From Pseudidiomarina halophila (lineage in GTDB: Bacteria; Pseudomonadota; Gammaproteobacteria; Enterobacterales; Alteromonadaceae): a stretch of 64,000 nt of DNA. Each line of letters begins with the position of its first letter. The stretch's first letter is position 1. Made by a program: the position numbers and the translations under genes. This document shows, in pieces, positions 62,514 to 64,000 of the stretch. Below the pieces are notes generated by a model. It worked only from the letters and a program-made list of their open reading frames with translations. It made no database searches and had not been told where the DNA came from. The stretch spans positions 868,001-932,000 of the forward strand of contig NZ_PIPW01000001.1 in the NCBI RefSeq assembly GCF_003987215.1, in the 5' to 3' direction.

Positions 62514-62523
62514 TGTCGACAAA
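62514..62523. promoter_or_regulatory. GntR operator, upstream
   Basis: TTGTCGACAA, a perfect palindrome 17 bases beyond the -35 element; this is the expected core for GntR-type propionate regulators. Confidence 0.72.
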
Positions 62524-62552
62524 AAAGCAAAAACCCCGCAAAAGCGGGGTTC
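62522..62552 (-). terminator. Terminator of the fasciclin gene
   Basis: Minus strand AACCCCGC-TTTT-GCGGGGTT followed by a T-rich run (TTTGCTTTTTTG). It begins 26 bases after the fasciclin stop and ends at the upstream GntR operator. Confidence 0.88.
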
Positions 62553-62577
62553 TATAGAAAAAGTTGGAAGACAACCG

Positions 62578-63087
62578 TTATTGCATTGAAGGCGGTAGAA
62601 GAACCTGATCGATGGTATGAATGACACCGTTCGATGCCTTTAGATCAGTGGCGATAACCTCAGCAGCGCCCACTTTTACTCCTTCCATACCGTTCACTGA
62701 TAACTCTTCGCCCTGAACTGTTACGTGCGCCGATGCGCTACCATTAATATCGGAGCTCATAACTTTGCCGCTCAATACATGGTACGCAAGGACTGCCTGT
62801 AACCTAGCCTTATTCTCTGACTCTAAGAGAGAGTCCAGCATGCCTTCAGGCAACGCGTCAAAGGCTCTGTTTGTTGGTGCGAAAACGGTATAAGGCCCCT
62901 CTCCTCGAAGAGTTTCAACCATGTCTGCTGCTTCTAAAGCTGCAACAAAAGTTGAAAATCTCGAGTCACTGACCGCGACGTCAACGATATCCCGCTCTTC
63001 ATGTGCATAGGTGTTGGCTGAAACTAAGAATGCGCCTATTACTAGCGCGCCTGCTAACCACTTATTCATTGCCGGTACGTTTAACAT
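62578..63087 (-). CDS. Secreted fasciclin-domain protein
   Basis: A 169-residue protein with a signal peptide (to TYA-HE) and one FAS1 domain with the two conserved boxes: GPYTVFAPTNRAFDALP (H1) and ASNGVIHTIDQVLLP (H2), and YHVLSGKV between. FAS1 domains serve in cell or surface adhesion. AAGGAG seven bases before the ATG at 63087 fits. Its transcript ends at a clear terminator. Divergent from yceI. Confidence 0.92.
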   Translation of the reverse strand: MLNVPAMNKWLAGALVIGAFLVSANTYAHEERDIVDVAVSDSRFSTFVAALEAADMVETLRGEGPYTVFAPTNRAFDALPEGMLDSLLESENKARLQAVLAYHVLSGKVMSSDINGSASAHVTVQGEELSVNGMEGVKVGAAEVIATDLKASNGVIHTIDQVLLPPSMQ

Positions 63088-63296
63088 GGTGATCTCCTTA
63101 TTGAAGTTTCACATTTTAGTTCTGCTCTGCTTATCTATGGTAGTAGTGTACGGGGGTGACTGCAAAAAGGTTTAATTTGAGCACTGATCACAACCCATGC
63201 TGTTGCTGTTCCGGCTATCTGCGTGATCAATCAAAGAGATATGCTAGTATTAGTGGTAACAGACTTTACAATTCACGAGCAAAACGAGGTGTATAT

Positions 63297-63893
63297 ATGT
63301 TGAAATCTCTATTCGGTGCGTCACTTATGGCGCTCGCCTTAAATGTTGCCACCAGTAGCTCAGTGCTGGCCGATGAGTGGCAGTTAGATACAGATCATTC
63401 GAGCTTGCACTTCGTATCAGTGAAAAATGATCACATTGCAGAGCGGCACCGCTTTACGCAACTTGAAGGTCAGCTGATCGATGGAGCACTAAAAATCAGT
63501 ATTCCGGTAAGCAGCATTGATACAGAAATTCCGATCCGCAATGAACGCATGCTTGAGCATCTGTTTGAAGCCAGTGAGTTCCCGGTGGTGACTGCTACTG
63601 CGCAGGTGCCCACCGAGGTTTACGAGCACGAAACTCCTACAGGCACCTTGCCTGCTGTAATTCCGTTAACAGTGTTTATTGCCGGCGAAGCGGTTGATCT
63701 TGAAGCTATGGTGCAGGTCACTAAATTAAGTGCTGACCGCATGGTGGCGACCACATCACAGCCGATACTCATCAGAACCAAAGAGTTCGGTCTGGTCGAA
63801 GGTGTTAATAAACTACGGGAAATTGCCGGATTAGAGCGAATCGATTATGTAGTGCCTGTGACCTTTAGTGTGCAATTCGATCGTGAACGTTAA
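63297..63893 (+). CDS. YceI family periplasmic protein
   Basis: A 198-residue lipocalin-like protein with a signal peptide (to VLA-DE). WQLDTDHSSLHFVSVKNDH, ISIPVSSIDTEIPIRNERM and FEASEFPVVTATAQV match YceI, which binds isoprenoids such as ubiquinone precursors in some species. GAGGT before the ATG at 63297 rejects the longer frame, which contains CCCC-rich sequence. The last bases overlap a GNAT gene. Confidence 0.9.
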   Translation: MLKSLFGASLMALALNVATSSSVLADEWQLDTDHSSLHFVSVKNDHIAERHRFTQLEGQLIDGALKISIPVSSIDTEIPIRNERMLEHLFEASEFPVVTATAQVPTEVYEHETPTGTLPAVIPLTVFIAGEAVDLEAMVQVTKLSADRMVATTSQPILIRTKEFGLVEGVNKLREIAGLERIDYVVPVTFSVQFDRER

Positions 63894-64000
63894 TGATCAA
63901 CAACTCAGCTTCCGTGCTGCAAGCGTTGCCGATGTGGCAGCGCTGACAGCACTGGAGGCCAGTTATTACCCTACCGATGGCTACCCAGCCCCTCTGTTCT
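63883..64000 (+). CDS. GNAT-like acetyltransferase, N-terminal part (cut by window edge)
   Basis: Frame open from GTG 63883 to the window end: VNVNDQQLSFRAASVADVAA, then LEASYYPTDGYP. The pattern FRAAxxxDVxALxxLE(A) is the usual start of GNAT N-acetyltransferases. It overlaps the YceI stop by 11 bases; an ATG at 63893 in another frame stops after 17 codons. The substrate is unknown. Confidence 0.7.
   Translation, partial: MNVNDQQLSFRAASVADVAALTALEASYYPTDGYPAPLF

Noticed and set aside
63156-63296. N-terminal extension of YceI with a Cys cluster (CCCC)
   Set aside because: The signal peptide begins at 63297 with its own GAGGT; the extension is a chance open frame.

Overview
The window looks like a chromosome segment of a marine or brackish, aerobic, heterotrophic gammaproteobacterium of the Alteromonadales type (Alteromonas, Rheinheimera and Idiomarina relatives). 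The reasons are the HexR-controlled Entner-Doudoroff genes, a TonB-dependent receptor plus GH16/GH3/GH1 beta-glucan locus, the acnD/prpF form of the methylcitrate cycle, an NsrR of enterobacterial type, and gammaproteobacterial families such as DUF3080. No phage, IS transposase, CRISPR array or replication origin was seen. The species is not identified.

Layout. 1-6.1 kb: the start of thrS, a DMT exporter, a CPXCG protein, ribE, a DUF3080 lipoprotein, then a Fur-box-preceded periplasmic protein followed by a MoxR/VWA (CoxE-like) pair. 6.0-10.1 kb: nsrR with a divergent small membrane protein, tRNA-Val(GAC), a BON lipoprotein and a PAS/GGDEF/EAL protein. 10.1-12.3 kb: two identical cold-shock genes in a direct repeat of about 460 bp that flanks an amino-acid permease. 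12.3-20.0 kb: the operon zwf-pgl-edd-glk-eda, divergent hexR, and gap, with clear HexR operators. 20.1-33.6 kb: a laminarin/beta-glucan utilisation locus (GH16, TonB receptor, GH3, GluP-type MFS, GH1, GPH symporter, LacI regulator) with two matching LacI-type operators.

33.6-44 kb: mostly small or poorly known genes (DUF2569, YkoF-like, CaCA exchanger, TDT transporter, a GPP34-NERD operon whose NERD gene carries an in-frame stop, DUF924, BON protein, M14 and S66 peptidases). 44-49.9 kb: tsaC, dabA and dabB on one strand and a divergent LysR gene, an inorganic-carbon uptake unit. 50-55.4 kb: selO, tspO, an acyl-CoA synthetase and a DUF418 protein. 55.3-62.5 kb: the propionate operon gntR-prpB-prpC-acnD-prpF-ychJ with a predicted promoter between two palindromic operators. 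62.5-64 kb: a fasciclin protein, a YceI protein and the start of a GNAT acetyltransferase.

How it fits together. Beta-glucans bound outside are cut by GH16 and pulled in by the TonB receptor. GH3 and GH1 finish hydrolysis, glucose and oligomers enter by the MFS and GPH carriers, and Glk-Zwf-Pgl-Edd-Eda-Gap take glucose to pyruvate. The two regulons (LacI-type and HexR) lie side by side. The prp operon handles propionyl-CoA. A hairpin repeat family with two copies (1744-1856 and 60703-60803) sits in non-coding gaps of unrelated operons. The best candidates for new biology are the vicinal-cysteine repeat domain of the GH16 enzyme, the small NsrR-linked membrane protein, the GPP34-NERD operon with its stop codon, the structured region after tspO, and the duplicated csp unit.
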